NCBI GenBank assembly: GCA_963678675.1
Contig: OY783198.1
Location: 12,782,580-12,846,579 of the forward strand
Length of the DNA: 64,000 bases
Source of the DNA: Xiphydria camelus
Taxonomy: Eukaryota; Arthropoda; Insecta; Hymenoptera; Xiphydriidae
Reading direction: 5' to 3'
In this document: in pieces, positions 22,274-33,939 of the stretch
Position numbering within the stretch: position 1 is the first letter of the stretch
Layout: the number at the start of each line of letters is the position of its first letter
Program-made: the position numbers and the translations under genes
Notes under the pieces: model-generated
What the model saw: the letters and a program-made list of their open reading frames with translations, nothing else
What the model was told of the DNA's origin: nothing
The model's database searches: none

Positions 22274-25200
22274 TTATTCGTTATTATTCTCAGGTGCAAC
22301 GGGCGCATACTGCCTGACGCCGGTTAGATGCTCCACATAGATGTCCCGGGACCAGCGTATAGTGTCCGAGACAATGAGCCGGCGCATCATCGATGAATAC
22401 CACGGGGAGATCCGTAGCCATCTCAACACCTTTTCATTCCCCCAGTACCACGATCCGAGGGCCCCTACAATGAAGGCATCGACAACAACTTGATACCCTT
22501 GCGCACGCAGCTGGTCGGCTAAGGGCTGGTATTTGGCATGTTTCCTAGCCCTAGCTTCATCCCATGACTGGATGCGATTTTCGAAGGGCACCGTCACGTC
22601 TAAGATGGTGATAAGACGCGACCGGTCGTCTCGTATAACAAGATCAGTCCGAAGTTGCGCGAGGTCTCCAACCACCCCTGCCACAGGGCGATTAGTGGAG
22701 ACGACACCAGGCAGTCGCGATGCTTTCGCCAACCGATCGACAATCGCATCGTGCCGACGCTGAATTACTTTGGAGTGGGAGGTGCAATGTCCGAGCACAT
22801 GGGGCAGTGTCTCGAGGGCGCTCCCGCACCGCCGGCATCGTTTATCGTCCGCGTCCCAAGGCCTAGCTCCGTTAAGAGGCAAGACATTGAGACGCGCTCG
22901 ATGAACGAAGCGCCAATCGGCAAAACGCGTAAAGCCGCCAGTCCGGAGGAAGTGGTTAGACCACTTCGCCCGCCCTGACACCTCGTGGACCTTACCCTGG
23001 TCCCGCTTCGCCAGTAAGGTTCCGCGGTAGTACTCGACCAGTGCAACCCTCATCCGGTGCACTATCTGCGAGCGTGCGGCTAGTGGTACGATGGTCGATC
23101 GGTCACGAGTCGCTCGCAACACGATCGCCAGTTCCTCACGTTCGTCAGACCACGTCCAACGCACGCCGAGCTTCGTTGCCTGCCTCCGGGCGGCGTCACG
23201 TGCCGAGGTCCAGAGGGACTTAACGTCCCCCCCGTGCCTGGCGAAATCCCCCTCCAGCGAACCGGAAAGGTATTCCGCCACGTCATTCATGCACGGCTCT
23301 CGGCCGAGCCGCTTCCTGACCGCCGCCCTCAGACCGCTACTCGCGATTGAGACGTGGGGGACCGAACTGAAAGCATTTCGGAGGTCTAACCACGCCACCA
23401 CCACCTCCTTTCCAGTCCGACGTGCGTCCTGAATAGCCTCTTGAAGCACAAAGGAGTGCTCGTAGCATCCCTCGTACTTCAAGAAGCCCTTCTGTGAAGG
23501 ACTGATGCGGCCGTTGCGCGTCGCCCAAACGGTGAGACGATCGGCCACGACGGCGGCGAACAGCTTGGCGAGAACCGAACCCATCGCGAGCGGACGCCAA
23601 TTACTCAGATCGTCCTGATCCCCTTTCTTGTACACCAAGACGGTGTTGGAAGTCTTCCAACCCTCAGGGATCGCCTCCAGCCTGCGGCAGGCGTTATAAA
23701 CCGCAGTCAGGACACACGCACCGGGGTCAACCCTCCGCAAGTCGCGATAGGTAAGACCGTCGGGTCCAGGCGCGGTATTAGCCGCGTTCTTGAGCCGACG
23801 AAGTACCTCCAGCTGACTGAAGGGTGACACCAGCGCATCGTTATCGTCCTGCAAAGGGGGCTCAGTCGGCCAGCCCCCAACAAGACCTTCCGGATCCTCA
23901 CGCCGGCGATACACTTCCTCGAAGTGACGAAGAACCCTATCGCGTGGCACAGCACACTGAACGGTAGGGCCCTGCATCACCTCGCGAAATGCATGCCGGG
24001 GGTCCTGTCTATAGAGACGCTGGATGTGAGTCGCACGACTCACGCGATCCATGGGGGGAGGAAGCGGGGGATCATGCTGATTCGAATGATCAGCCACTCG
24101 CTCCGGGCTCGTTTCCTCGGCTGCCCGCCTCCGGCGCGGCCGACCGCCCCCCCGCCGGGGAGCATTTCGCGCACCGGAGGCGCCGGGCCCAGCAGGAGTC
24201 GCAGCCTGAAAACGCGTGGCGAGTCGCCTCGCCAGCGCTTCCAACTCGCCTATTGACGAGACAGCCTCAGCCGCTTCGATGAGCTCGGCGCACTCAGTCT
24301 CGCTAAAAGGAGGCTGAGGCGCAGAGCCATCTGGCAGCGTTGGTTGGGCGTTGACCCTACCAGGCCCGACACCTCCGGCGCCGCGCAGCACGCCCAGTCC
24401 TCCCGCACCAATACGGGCCGGATCTGGCCGCCTTCGGGAGGCCGAGGCACCCTGTCGAGGGGGCGGGGGAACTAAAGGGTGAGCCCGCCCGGGCGCCCGG
24501 GGACCATCGACGAAACCACCACCATGACCACGTTGCGAGGGACTTACCGGACGCTGAAACGGTGCGGTCCGGTCGCGGCGCGAAGAATTGAATCGCGATG
24601 CCCTCCTACCTCAGTCATACCTCTAGTGTCGCGCGGTGGCGCGTCAGGTAGGCGCTCCAGACCTGCTGGGGCCCATGTCGACGCCGCGATGGTCGGCGTC
24701 GTCTGCGTCGCAGTCGTTGCCGTCCTCGTCGTCCTCGTGGCAGCTGCTGGTGTTGTTGCTGCTGCCGCTGCTGCTGCTGGTGGTGTTGCTGCTGCAGCTA
24801 TCCGGAGGGAGTCCTCGATGCGACCCTCTGGTGTTGATCGGGCCGCTGGTGGTGGTGAGGGCGGTGGCTTCGCAGCTGCCTCCGCCCGAACTCTCCTCCG
24901 GATCTCCTCTTCCTCATCATCCGGGACCTCCCGACTTCCCGCGTGGTACTCGACGACCCCTGCGAGATACTCACGGGTCGCCGAGTATCTTCGTCTTACC
25001 GCCTCCAGTTCTGGCGTGTGCGGTAAGACCTCCACCTCCGGGGGAGCAGGTGTGAGAGGAAAAGAGGTGTTCCGCCAGAACACCTCGTCGTCGCTCGTCG
25101 ACGACGACGACGATCCGCTAGATATTATTACGGATCGCCTGGGACGACCAGATCTTAAGACCCTTAGTCGTCCCTCGACGGAGAGGGTGACAGCTCCGTC

Positions 25201-26681
25201 GCTGAGGCCTCTGGCGGGGATCTCTCTCACCTCCTCTTCCTCGCTTCCGGCACCCGCATCTGATGTTCCGGCGGGCGCCACTTCCGGCGTCTCCTCTTCC
25301 TCCTCCACAATCACGTCCTCGATCCTTGGTGGTGTCCGAGGGGTGATCTCCTCCCTGGATGGACGGCCGTCGAGCAAATCGGCCCGCCACATACTGAGGT
25401 GGTGATGGTAGTGGCGGTGATTGTGGTTACCGGGCTGGAGGTGGGCACTATGATGTCGCTGGGCGGGGTCGTCGGAGGGTCCGGAATCCTCTCGAGGACG
25501 ACGAAGGGCTGCCTTCCCTGTAGCAGCTGTAGTCGTTGGCGGATCTCCTGCCGCTGCTGCTCCAGGGTCGGCACTGTTGTTATCGTAGTCGGCGCTGTTG
25601 CTCCCTCGCTGGTAACGGTGGCGACGACGGGTGTGGGGGGAGTTGCGACGACGTCCGCGTACGTTGTCCCAGCGGTGACCGGAGGCGATCGCTGGAACCG
25701 CTGCCTCGGACGTTCGGGAGACCGATCCTCGGTTGCCGCTCGTGTTCTCCTCACCTTACTCCTCGTGACTCTTGGGGACACAGGCGGGGCGCTGGTCGCA
25801 CGTCCTCGCCTGGTCGTCACTCCTCGCGTGGTGGTAGTCTGCGAGGGACGGGTGGAAGTCGGCGCAGAGGTGGTCGTTGCACCGCTTCCACTCCGTCGAG
25901 GAGGTGGAGTTGGTCCCCGGCCGAAGGATGTTGATGGACCGTGGCGGGGGGAACTAGATGTCCGCGTTCCCCCGAGCGCGCTCCTCGTGGTATCGGCTCC
26001 TCTGACGTTTGGCCTCTGGGTCGACGCTCTTGATGGACCCCCGCTCGAAGATGTAGATGGCGAGGGTCGAAGGGGGACGGTGACTCCCGTCGCCCCGGCA
26101 GTCCGCACAAGATGTTGGGTGGCTGGAACCTGCCGCGTCGGCCCAAAGGTCAATGTCATTTGCGTTGCTGCTCCTCCCGTCCTCCTTGTGGTAGCGATGG
26201 AGGCTGCCACTGTGGTGGTCATCGTGGCCGAGGTCGTTGATGGCGGTGTCCTCGTTGGACCCGTCGTCGTCGCCGTCGCACGTATCGCCGCTCTTACGGT
26301 CCTTAAACCCGCGCTACCCGAGGTAGTCGCGGGGCGAGAGCTCGCGGGGGCGGAGGTATTTACGCCAGATGTACTGGCCGTCGATTGGGTGGGAGCTGTC
26401 GAACGGGGATGCGATCGCTCGAAATGCGCCTTAACGTCTTTAAGGGCATACCTGCCCTTTCCGACGAAGGAGCACTGCGAGCACGCATATTCTATGTAAA
26501 GCCCCGCATGAGCCGGCTCATTATTCCTGGCCATAAGGGCCAGGTGCTTTGACAGCTCCGCGTTCCCTTTAAAACTCCCCTTAGAGCGAATCATGCTCGT
26601 TCCGCCGTAGCAGACCGGGCATCGAAATACCTCCGGTAGAGGTACCTCGATCCTCAGAGGGACGCGTGGTGGTGTCGCCAT
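22274..26681 (-). pseudogene. Utopia-like RT/RLE protein, B2, broken
   Basis: Same domain plan as B5, with start at the ATG at 26681 (MATPPRVPLRIEV). Damage: a frameshift near 25350; a one-base deletion near 24593 (linker region); and an internal deletion at about 23347 joining NAFSSVPHVSIA directly to SSGLRAAVRKRLG. This deletion removes the RT palm including YADD and the thumb. The CCHC and complete RLE (RTDLVIRDD, ILDVTVPFENR, ARKHAKY) remain. It cannot encode an active RT. Confidence 0.9.
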
Positions 26682-27031
26682 CTCGCAGTGGTCGGAGTTC
26701 GTTAAACGGGAACTTAACCGACGGTTAAGTTAAACTAACTAGGAGAGGGTACCCTAGGGGATTCGCCAGGCGGCGTGACAGTTTCCCGCCACAAACCGAC
26801 TAACTCCTCGCACTAGAGGGGATAAGGAAGATGGCGGCAACTGACGCGCGGGAGTCACTCCTAGGAGTGGCTCGCACGATGACAGCTGTCACCACCCGTG
26901 CAAAGATGTTAGGGACTCCGGTGGGCACCTAGCCGCGGGGATCGCTCCTAGGAGCGACGCGCGCAGCAGAGCGCCTAACACCGGGGGAGGTTAGAAGGGA
27001 AATGTAGGGTAGGGTTAGGTCGCCTTACAGC
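26682..27031 (-). promoter_or_regulatory. 5' leader of B2, truncated by C
   Basis: ORF-proximal 350 bases of the conserved leader. It has the palindromes, including a version where CACTCCTAGGAGTG is a perfect palindrome (26855-26875 region) that is imperfect in other copies, and the YY1-like site. Similarity to other leaders ends at CTTACAGC (27031). Confidence 0.65.
26828..26838 (-). promoter_or_regulatory. YY1/Pho-like site in B2 leader
   Basis: AAGATGGCGGC on the + strand, at the same place as in B1, B3, B4 and B5. Confidence 0.4.
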
Positions 27032-27251
27032 GGGGGTTCGACTTGAACCGTGACGCGAACGGACGTGTCCGTTAGCGCTCTGTGTGTTAGCGAACTTTAC
27101 TGCGCTCTCTGAGCGCCCGCGGGGGTGAGAGTGCGGTGGTGGTGTGAGGTAGAGTGCGTAGTGGCGGTTAGTGTGGAGATCGTGTGCTTTCTTCGACCGC
27201 AAGTGGTTAAAATAGTGAGGAAAGTGGCCGGGGCTCGGGTCGAGCGGCAAA
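27032..27251 (+). promoter_or_regulatory. 5' UTR of C
   Basis: About 220 bases before the ORF1 ATG. It starts with GGGGGTTCGACTTGAACC, a short inverted repeat (GGTTC/GAACC). No core promoter motif is obvious. Confidence 0.45.
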
Positions 27252-29726
27252 ATGGCCGCCCGGGCTACGCCCGGTCCCGAAGATAGTCAATATGGCGAAA
27301 GAAATGATAGGTCGGGCGCGAGGAGGAAGCAGGCCACTCCGGGAGCTGGAAATTCCACCCCGTCGAGTGCCTCAACCTCGCCGGACTCTGACGACCCCTC
27401 TCCGACGGGGGTGAGAGACCCTGAGGGAGGAAATCGAGTTTCAAGTGATGAAGTGAGGGAGGGTATCGGTGGCTGGTCCCCGACGCCATTATCGAGGCAC
27501 TCGTCGAGGAGCTCCATTCAGGTGACGGCCCATTCCCTTGGATCCGCGGGACCGGCGAATAGGAGGGAGATGTCGTCGCGCGTAGCGACGGACTCGGGTC
27601 GGGAGTCGCCATCTAGCGGTGGTGCGCGGAAGCGTAAATCGCGACACAACTCCTCGGTAAGTGAAGAGGAGGTAGAAATTAGGCGGCCAACGAGGAAACC
27701 AACGAAGAGACCTCTCGTGGATTCTCCGTCCCCGCGGAATTCAAACCGCGGGAACGAGGAGGGATTCGAGAGCGCTGAGACGCTTGAGCAGACGACTGCG
27801 TTAACGTCATCGGACAGCGAAGGGGAAGATATTATTCTTCGGCGGTCGGAGAGAATCGCCAAACGGAGCTGGGGAATCGTCCAGCCGACTCTGGCGGGGA
27901 GGAGTGCAGAGCCTGGTAGACGCAGCAGCGATGAGCAGGTGGAGGATGTAGACCGCAGGCGTAGACGTCCAAGCGAGTTCCTGGAAGGAGAATACAACGA
28001 GAATCCGGACATGGATGCAATGGAGACTCCGACCCTGGCCAGGCTGATGAGGACCTGGGCCAAAGATGCTGAAAAAGCCCGTTATGATAGCCCTAATATT
28101 AATGGGAGACTAAGCGGTATTATCAAGAGGAGCTTGAAGAGGATTATGGATGCGATTGACGACATGGAACTGAGGGCGTCGGCCTCCGGAGATCCCGTGT
28201 CGCTGCGTGGGCGGGTGGCCGAGCTCTCGGCCCAAACGCGGAAGAAAGATCTGGAGATCGCGAGGATGAAAGAGGCGATCGCGCAGCGGGATGCGATTAT
28301 CCGGGTAGCAACACGCGAGACAGAGTCGGCGTCCCCCCGGGGCCCTTATGAGATGCGTGGTCGACGCAACCCGATGGCGAATCCTCCCCACTCCCCTGCA
28401 GAGCAACCTGTTGCTCTAGACGTTGAGATGGGGGAGCTTGCGAGCGAAAGGGGCGATAAAATCGCGGGTCCGGTGTCCCATCCGGAGAATCATCAACCAG
28501 CGGTGCGCAGGCGCCCAACTCCGACGACGGCTCCACGTTCCTTGATGCCTTCGCCGTCTACGAGTGCGGATGTCAGAAAAATTGACGAGATGATCGAGGC
28601 GCTTCTTGTAAAGCGATTAGAAATCTGCCGAGGAGGGGCTCTTACAGCACCCCGGAGCTCGGAAGGAGCACTCACAGGCCCATCGTCCTCCTCGGGATGC
28701 CGAGGAGCGACGGCAGTCGTTAGCCCATGGGCGATTCCCCCGCCTATAGTTGCTGAGGCCAGTGGCTCAGATTGGCAGATCGCAGATACACGTCGTCGAC
28801 GCAACAGACGGAAACGGAGGGAAGCACTTCGGGACCCCGTGAACGCCCGCTCGGGCGCGGATTCGCGCGCCTCAAGCATGTCCAGGAGGCCGACGCGAGA
28901 CAATTCAAGCAGAAGGAAGCCGCTCCCGTGTAACATCGGGAGGGTGAAGAAGACGGCAGCTGTGACGTTCGTGGCCGCCGCTGAGCCCACGCCGGACTTC
29001 TATCGGAATGCGGTCCGTGAGCTAAAAGCAAAAATTGATATAGAGGCGCTCGGTATCGAAAACACGGAGGTCGGCCAATCCTCAGCCGGAGGAGTAATAA
29101 TCCGGCTGAAGGGCGAGGGAATGGAGGAGAAGGCGGCGATCCTCGCCGGGAAGATTCAGGAGGTTCTCAACGGAAGTGTGAAAGTATCCACGCCGACGAG
29201 GAAGGCGGAGATTCAACTTGTCGGGTTCGACGAATCTGTGGACGCCGAGGAGGCCGCCATCGCAGTCGCCAAGGCCGGAGGATGTCGTTCCGAGGACGTA
29301 CAGATGGGCGTGATCCGGCGAATAGGTAGAGGGCTCTTTGCGGTCTGGGCGAAGATGCCGCTTGTTGCCGCCGTGGAAGTTGCTCGCGCTCAACGGATTA
29401 AGGTAGGCTGGACCGTCGCACGGGTGTACTTGATGGATAGGCGTCAGCTCCACTGCTATCGATGCTGGAGCCCCGGGCACGTAGTATCGGCGTGCAAGAG
29501 TCCGGTGGATCGTTCGAAACTGTGCTATAAATGTGGCGAGCCGGGTCATGTTTCGCGCGCGTGCGTCAACTCGGTCAAGTGTGCGCTTTGTGCGGAAATC
29601 GGAAGCGAGGCTGATCACCGGATCGGAAGTGCCGCATGCCGTGTTTTCGCGGCATATTCGGAGTCGCGGGGGCGGAGGCCCGACGAGCCCAGCAGACATG
29701 AAAATGGCGCTGTGTCTACAGGCTAA
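27252..29726 (+). CDS. ORF1 of C, gag-like protein with three zinc knuckles
   Basis: Intact 824-codon ORF1, expected to coat element RNA. Residues 1-330 are Ser/Arg/Glu-rich and probably disordered. A charged helical part follows (about 260-360, including a run of REAELSAQTRKKDLEIARMK type near 315-350). A conserved module (about 575-730) resembles the A-family ORF1. Three knuckles follow: CYRCWSPGHVVSAC at about 735, CYKCGEPGHVSRAC at about 758, and CALCAEIGSEADHR at about 777. The ATG at 27252 is the first in frame after the leader. ORF2 starts 29 bases before the ORF1 stop in another frame, implying coupled translation or frameshifting. Confidence 0.85.
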   Translation: MAARATPGPEDSQYGERNDRSGARRKQATPGAGNSTPSSASTSPDSDDPSPTGVRDPEGGNRVSSDEVREGIGGWSPTPLSRHSSRSSIQVTAHSLGSAGPANRREMSSRVATDSGRESPSSGGARKRKSRHNSSVSEEEVEIRRPTRKPTKRPLVDSPSPRNSNRGNEEGFESAETLEQTTALTSSDSEGEDIILRRSERIAKRSWGIVQPTLAGRSAEPGRRSSDEQVEDVDRRRRRPSEFLEGEYNENPDMDAMETPTLARLMRTWAKDAEKARYDSPNINGRLSGIIKRSLKRIMDAIDDMELRASASGDPVSLRGRVAELSAQTRKKDLEIARMKEAIAQRDAIIRVATRETESASPRGPYEMRGRRNPMANPPHSPAEQPVALDVEMGELASERGDKIAGPVSHPENHQPAVRRRPTPTTAPRSLMPSPSTSADVRKIDEMIEALLVKRLEICRGGALTAPRSSEGALTGPSSSSGCRGATAVVSPWAIPPPIVAEASGSDWQIADTRRRRNRRKRREALRDPVNARSGADSRASSMSRRPTRDNSSRRKPLPCNIGRVKKTAAVTFVAAAEPTPDFYRNAVRELKAKIDIEALGIENTEVGQSSAGGVIIRLKGEGMEEKAAILAGKIQEVLNGSVKVSTPTRKAEIQLVGFDESVDAEEAAIAVAKAGGCRSEDVQMGVIRRIGRGLFAVWAKMPLVAAVEVARAQRIKVGWTVARVYLMDRRQLHCYRCWSPGHVVSACKSPVDRSKLCYKCGEPGHVSRACVNSVKCALCAEIGSEADHRIGSAACRVFAAYSESRGRRPDEPSRHENGAVSTG

Positions 29727-32700
29727 TCTTAATCGATGCGCAGCCGCGCAGGACCTGCTTATGCAGCAACTAGCGGAGACGGGCACTGAAATTGCGATTA
29801 TTTCCGAGCCGTTTCGAGTCCCCGAGAGCTCCCCGTCGTGGCTCTCGGACACAACTGGACTCGCCGTAATCTATTGGCGGACGCCGGCATCGATTCCCAT
29901 CGTTCTACGCTATAGGGGCCGCGGGTTTGTAATGGCCTCGCGTGGCAAAGTAAACATAATATCGGTTTACCTATCTCCGAATGCGCCGATCGCGGCATTC
30001 GAAACGGCGCTAAACGAAATTGGATGGGCGATACGCTCGTTCCACAACGAAACGCTGCTCCTGGCGGGGGATTTTAACGCGCGATCATGTGAATGGGGCT
30101 GCAGAGATACCACGTCGCGCGGAGGGAGACTCGCCGACTTCGCGGAGGCGATGAATCTGCGTCTCGAGAATACGGGTAACACCCCGACCTGCGTCCGCGC
30201 CACCGGCTCTCAGTCGTCGACCTGGTTTGGGCGTCGACGAACCTGCGGATTGACGACTGGAGAGTACGGTTGGATCTCGAGACTCTCTCCGACCATCGAT
30301 ACCTGACATACCGCATTGGTGGTGGCGGGGGATGCCGAGATCTCCCGCAGGGCCGACGAAATCTTGGTCCGCGATGGAGGAAGGGGAGCTTGAACGTGGA
30401 TCTCTTCCAAGCGGCGCTGGAGCTCAAGATATGGACTTCGGCGCGCCTTCGTGAGGGACCTGCAGAAGAGGAGAACTTGGACGAGTTCGCGGAGCTATTC
30501 GGTGATGCGCTGCGGGAGGCGTGCGATACCTCCGCATCCAGAATACGCGGCGCCCCGCGACGACGCGCTTGCTACTGGTGGAGCGATGAAATAGCCGCGC
30601 TTCGTGCGACGTGCGTGCGCGCACGGCGGCTGTGGACTCGCGAAAGAAGCCGGCGTCGCCGCCGTGGGGAGAGGACGGATGCTCCGCAAGAGCCCGAAGG
30701 AGGACAAAGAGAGGATCTCGAAGACGCCTATCGCAGTGCCAGGAAGGCGCTCAGAACGGAGATCCGCAAGGCCAAGGTCGCTTCGTGGCGCGAGATAATA
30801 GAAGACTTGAAGAAAGATCCGTGGGGACGCGCATACAGGATTGCGATGAAGAAGCTGCGCGCCGCTTCACCATCTTACACCGAGGTTACGCCGCTTCCTA
30901 CCGTGCTCGCGGAGTTGAATCGGCTTTTCCCAGAACCGTTGCCGACGCACTTGGCAGTGCCACGCCGCGCAATTGCGCCCGAGGACCCTCCTGTTCCGGT
31001 CGACATCGAAGAGGCTACACTCGCGCTGGTTAAAAGACGAGGGAAAACCGGTGCGCCAGGCTCGGATGGCGTGAGGGCCTCCTGGCTGAGGGCAGCCCCG
31101 TCGGACGCGCATGAGGCCCTGGCGAGACTGTACACGGCATGCCTCCAACGCGGAGTATTTCCACGAGCGTGGAAAACGGCCAACGTCGTCCTTATCCCCA
31201 AGGAGGCCGAGGCTGGGAACGAAGTACGGCGATTCCGCCCTATTTGCCTTCTGGATGACGTGGGTAAGGGCCTAGAGAGAGTAGTAGTGCGTCGACTAAA
31301 CGAGGCGCTGTCTGCACTCCCGGGGAATGGATTGGCTGACTGCCAATACGGTTTCCGCGAAAGACGATCTACGGTGGACGCGATGATTGCGGCACGAGAG
31401 TTCATCAAGGACGCTGAAAGGAATCGAGAAAATGTGTTGGCGATCAAGCTTGATATCCGCAACGCATTCAATTCAGTGCCATGGTGCGCAATCATTGCGC
31501 AACTCCGGGCGAAGAACATCCCGGCCTACCTCGTTCGAGTAATTGAGAACTACCTGACGAATCGAAGAATCCAATTCCGCGCGGAAGACGGCGAAGTCCA
31601 CTCACTCCCGGTGAGAGCTGGCGTGCCGCAGGGATCGGTTCTCGGTCCGGCACTGTGGAACGTAACGTTTGATTACGCTCTTCAGAGGAACGTGCAACGT
31701 GGAAGCATCGTGCTCGCCTACGCCGATGACACGTTCATAATTACACGGGGATACACACCGCTTCACACAATTTCCCGCGCCGAGGAACAAGCGCGCGTAC
31801 TGGCGGAGGATATCGAGACGATAGGACTGGAGATCGCACCGGAAAAAACAGCGGTAATCGGATTCGGACGCCTTCGGCGGACCTGGAGCGGCCTGTCTGT
31901 AATGGTAAAAGGCACACGGATTACCATCGGTGAGAAGACGCGGTATCTCGGGGTGATTTTCGACCGAGCGTTGTCGTTTCGCCCTCACTTCACCGCGGCG
32001 ATTGAAAAGAGTAATGCCATTGCGAGACGACTGTGGAGCCTGCTACCGAATCTCCGCGGACCCGGAGAAGCGAAGAGAAGGTTGTATGCCACGGTGATTC
32101 ACTCCGTGCTGCTGTATGGAGCGCCGGTCTGGCACGAGGAGCTAGAAAATCTAAGAGATTGTCGTGTCAAAATGCTGGCAGTTCAGAGAAGGATCGCGTT
32201 ACGCGTCGCGCGGGCGTACCGCACGGTCTCGCTTGAGGCGGCACTGCTCATCGCGAGGATTCCGCCGATTAATTTGATTGCGCATAAACACGCTGCAATG
32301 TACCGTTTGCGCCGGGAAATAAATAGGAATCCGGATGCTCCGGCGATCAATTGGCGTGCGGAAACGCTGGTAGCCGACGAGGAGGTCCGTAGGAAATGGA
32401 GATCGTTGCTCGAAGATCGCCTCGTGCGCACGCGAGCCGTCAACGCGATTCTGCCTGTGTTTGCTGAGTGGCTGAGTCGTCGCCACGGGGAAGTCAGCTT
32501 TCGGATGACGCAGCTGCTCACCGGACACGGCTGCTTCGGGGCATATCTACACAGAATCGGGCGCGAGCGTACACCCGAGTGCCACAACTGCGGTGCCGAG
32601 GTCGACGATGCCACGCACACTTTGGAAAGGTGCCCGGTTTGGGAAAGGAGGCGCGAGAATCTTAGGTTAATCGCTGATATTCCGTCGGTGACACTCGAGA

Positions 32701-32840
32701 ATTTAGTGGCGCGAATGGTCGTAGAAGAGGAGGCGTGGGACGCGGCGCACACCTTTGCACAAGAAGTGATCACAAGGAAGGAGGCCACGGAACTCGCGCG
32801 TGAACGTGCGGGTCGGAATTCGAGAAGACGAAGACGGTAG
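29698..32840 (+). pseudogene. ORF2 of C (endonuclease-RT), single frameshift
   Basis: ORF2 starts at the ATG at 29698 (MKMALCLQANLNR). The apurinic-type endonuclease shows LQANLNR, IISEP, LAGDFNARSCEWGC and LSDHRY. A one-base loss near 30212 shifts the frame inside the endonuclease; the second frame (through 30270-32840) is then open to the end. RT shows GAPGSDGVRA, LDIRNAFNSVPW, VPQGSVLGPALWN and YADDTFII. The tail has CHNCGAEVDDATHTLERC and ends in an arginine run. Apart from the one frameshift it looks complete, so it is a recently disabled copy, or the base is an assembly error. Confidence 0.85.
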
Positions 32841-33839
32841 GTGGTGATAGAGAAGTGCGGTGTACGCGAGTAAAGTGACAGGTTGTAAACAATACGCCAT
32901 TTTGGAAGACTCGATACCAATGACTCGTGCGCGGAAGGGAGAAACCCCATGCGGTGCGATGCTTACGCCGCGCGAGGGAAGGCGACGAACTCCAGACACA
33001 GCTGAGGAGACCACCGGCGGATGACGCCACTACGGGTGTCCGACCATCTCAGCCCGTTTAGTGACTCGTTGATGATCGTGCGAGAGGAAACGCGAGAGGA
33101 TGGAGGTAACTGGTCGACAGGGGAACGGAATGACCGACATTGGTCAGAGCTGGATAAATTACCGTTAGTGACGTCTAACGGTAGGGAAGAGAGTTAGACT
33201 GGCTGCGTGAGGCAACTTATCCGCTAAGTTAGAGTAGCGACATCAGGTAAATTGAGGGCTAGGCTCCTCGCATAGCTCTCACCATTCTCCTAGGTGGCGA
33301 TCTGAGGTTGTATTCTGGTTACTTTTTGGTAACCCCCGGTTTAGCCATCTTATTCTTATTTTCCTCGCATGCACGCGCTTGGTTGCTTATGGCTTAGTTA
33401 TTTATTTCTTCTTACCCATTAGTTTGTTTAGTTCTCTTTTGATTACTGGTTTATTTTGGTTCACTCATTCGTTTATTGGTTTATTTTGGTACGAAACCTC
33501 TGACCCGCAGTCAGTTATGACCTTCCTCGTTTATTTATTTTTGCCTGAGAACCAAGTGGCTGGCGAGCGCGAGACATGATTCCTTTATTTGCTTTTTCTT
33601 TTATTTCTTCGTTTTCTTATACCCGGTGGCTGAGTTTACGGCTCCGACCGAATAATTGGTAGTACGAGGTTCCGCCCCCTTTCCGGGACGGAACCTTTCC
33701 TCTTCGATGGGGTGAGGGAAGGCGGCTTATTCCCCCCCTCCCCCAATCTTCAGTCGTGAGCACGCGAGGGCAGAGGGCGACACAGCCCACATCCTGAGGG
33801 GAGTCCTGAAGTTAGGTGGCCGCCCACGGCCTCCCAGTT
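32841..33839 (+). other. 3' UTR of C
   Basis: About 1 kb non-coding, with T-rich parts (33340-33620) and GC-rich parts near the end. No polyadenylate tail or simple repeat is at the junction with U2. Confidence 0.6.
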
Positions 33840-33939
33840 GGAGCGAGCTCCCGTCACCTCACCCACCTCCAAAAATCAGTTTAATATACTGGATTCCCAA
33901 TGGGAATCGTATCAGATATTAAGCTGATAAGAACAGATA
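33840..33939 (-). pseudogene. U2 snRNA: U2 snRNA fragment truncated by C (B2/B3 junction)
   Basis: Only about 100 nt remain: U2 from about nt 37 through stem IIa, IIb, the Sm site and into stem III (element-sense ACGGGAGCTCGCTCC). Stem IV and the downstream spacer are gone, replaced by C. Confidence 0.88.

Larger units (their letters stand above)
21312..27031 (-). mobile_element. Utopia-like retrotransposon, copy B2 (RT-deleted, cut by C)
   Basis: Unit with a complete 3' UTR joined to U2 at 21311/21312, a defective ORF, and a 5' leader cut at 27031 where element C begins. An internal deletion in the RT makes it about 0.9 kb shorter than B3-B5. Confidence 0.85.
27032..33839 (+). mobile_element. 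R1-clade-like non-LTR retrotransposon C
   Basis: A two-ORF LINE of about 6.8 kb, distinct from the A family and with different codon usage. Its left edge is where the B2 leader stops matching other leaders; its right edge is where U2 stem III begins. There is no A-tail and no target duplication. Compared with intact units, about 750 bp between leader and U2 stem III are absent, so insertion was accompanied or followed by a target deletion. Confidence 0.85.

Noticed and set aside
26995..27025. TTAGG-like motifs (GTAGGGTTAGGT) suggesting telomeric repeats
   Set aside because: Only one or two degenerate units occur, inside the conserved leader; there is no array.
27032..27052. tRNA-like GGTTCGACTTGAACC at the start of C
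   Set aside because: It is a T-arm look-alike only; no acceptor, D or anticodon arms can be placed around it.
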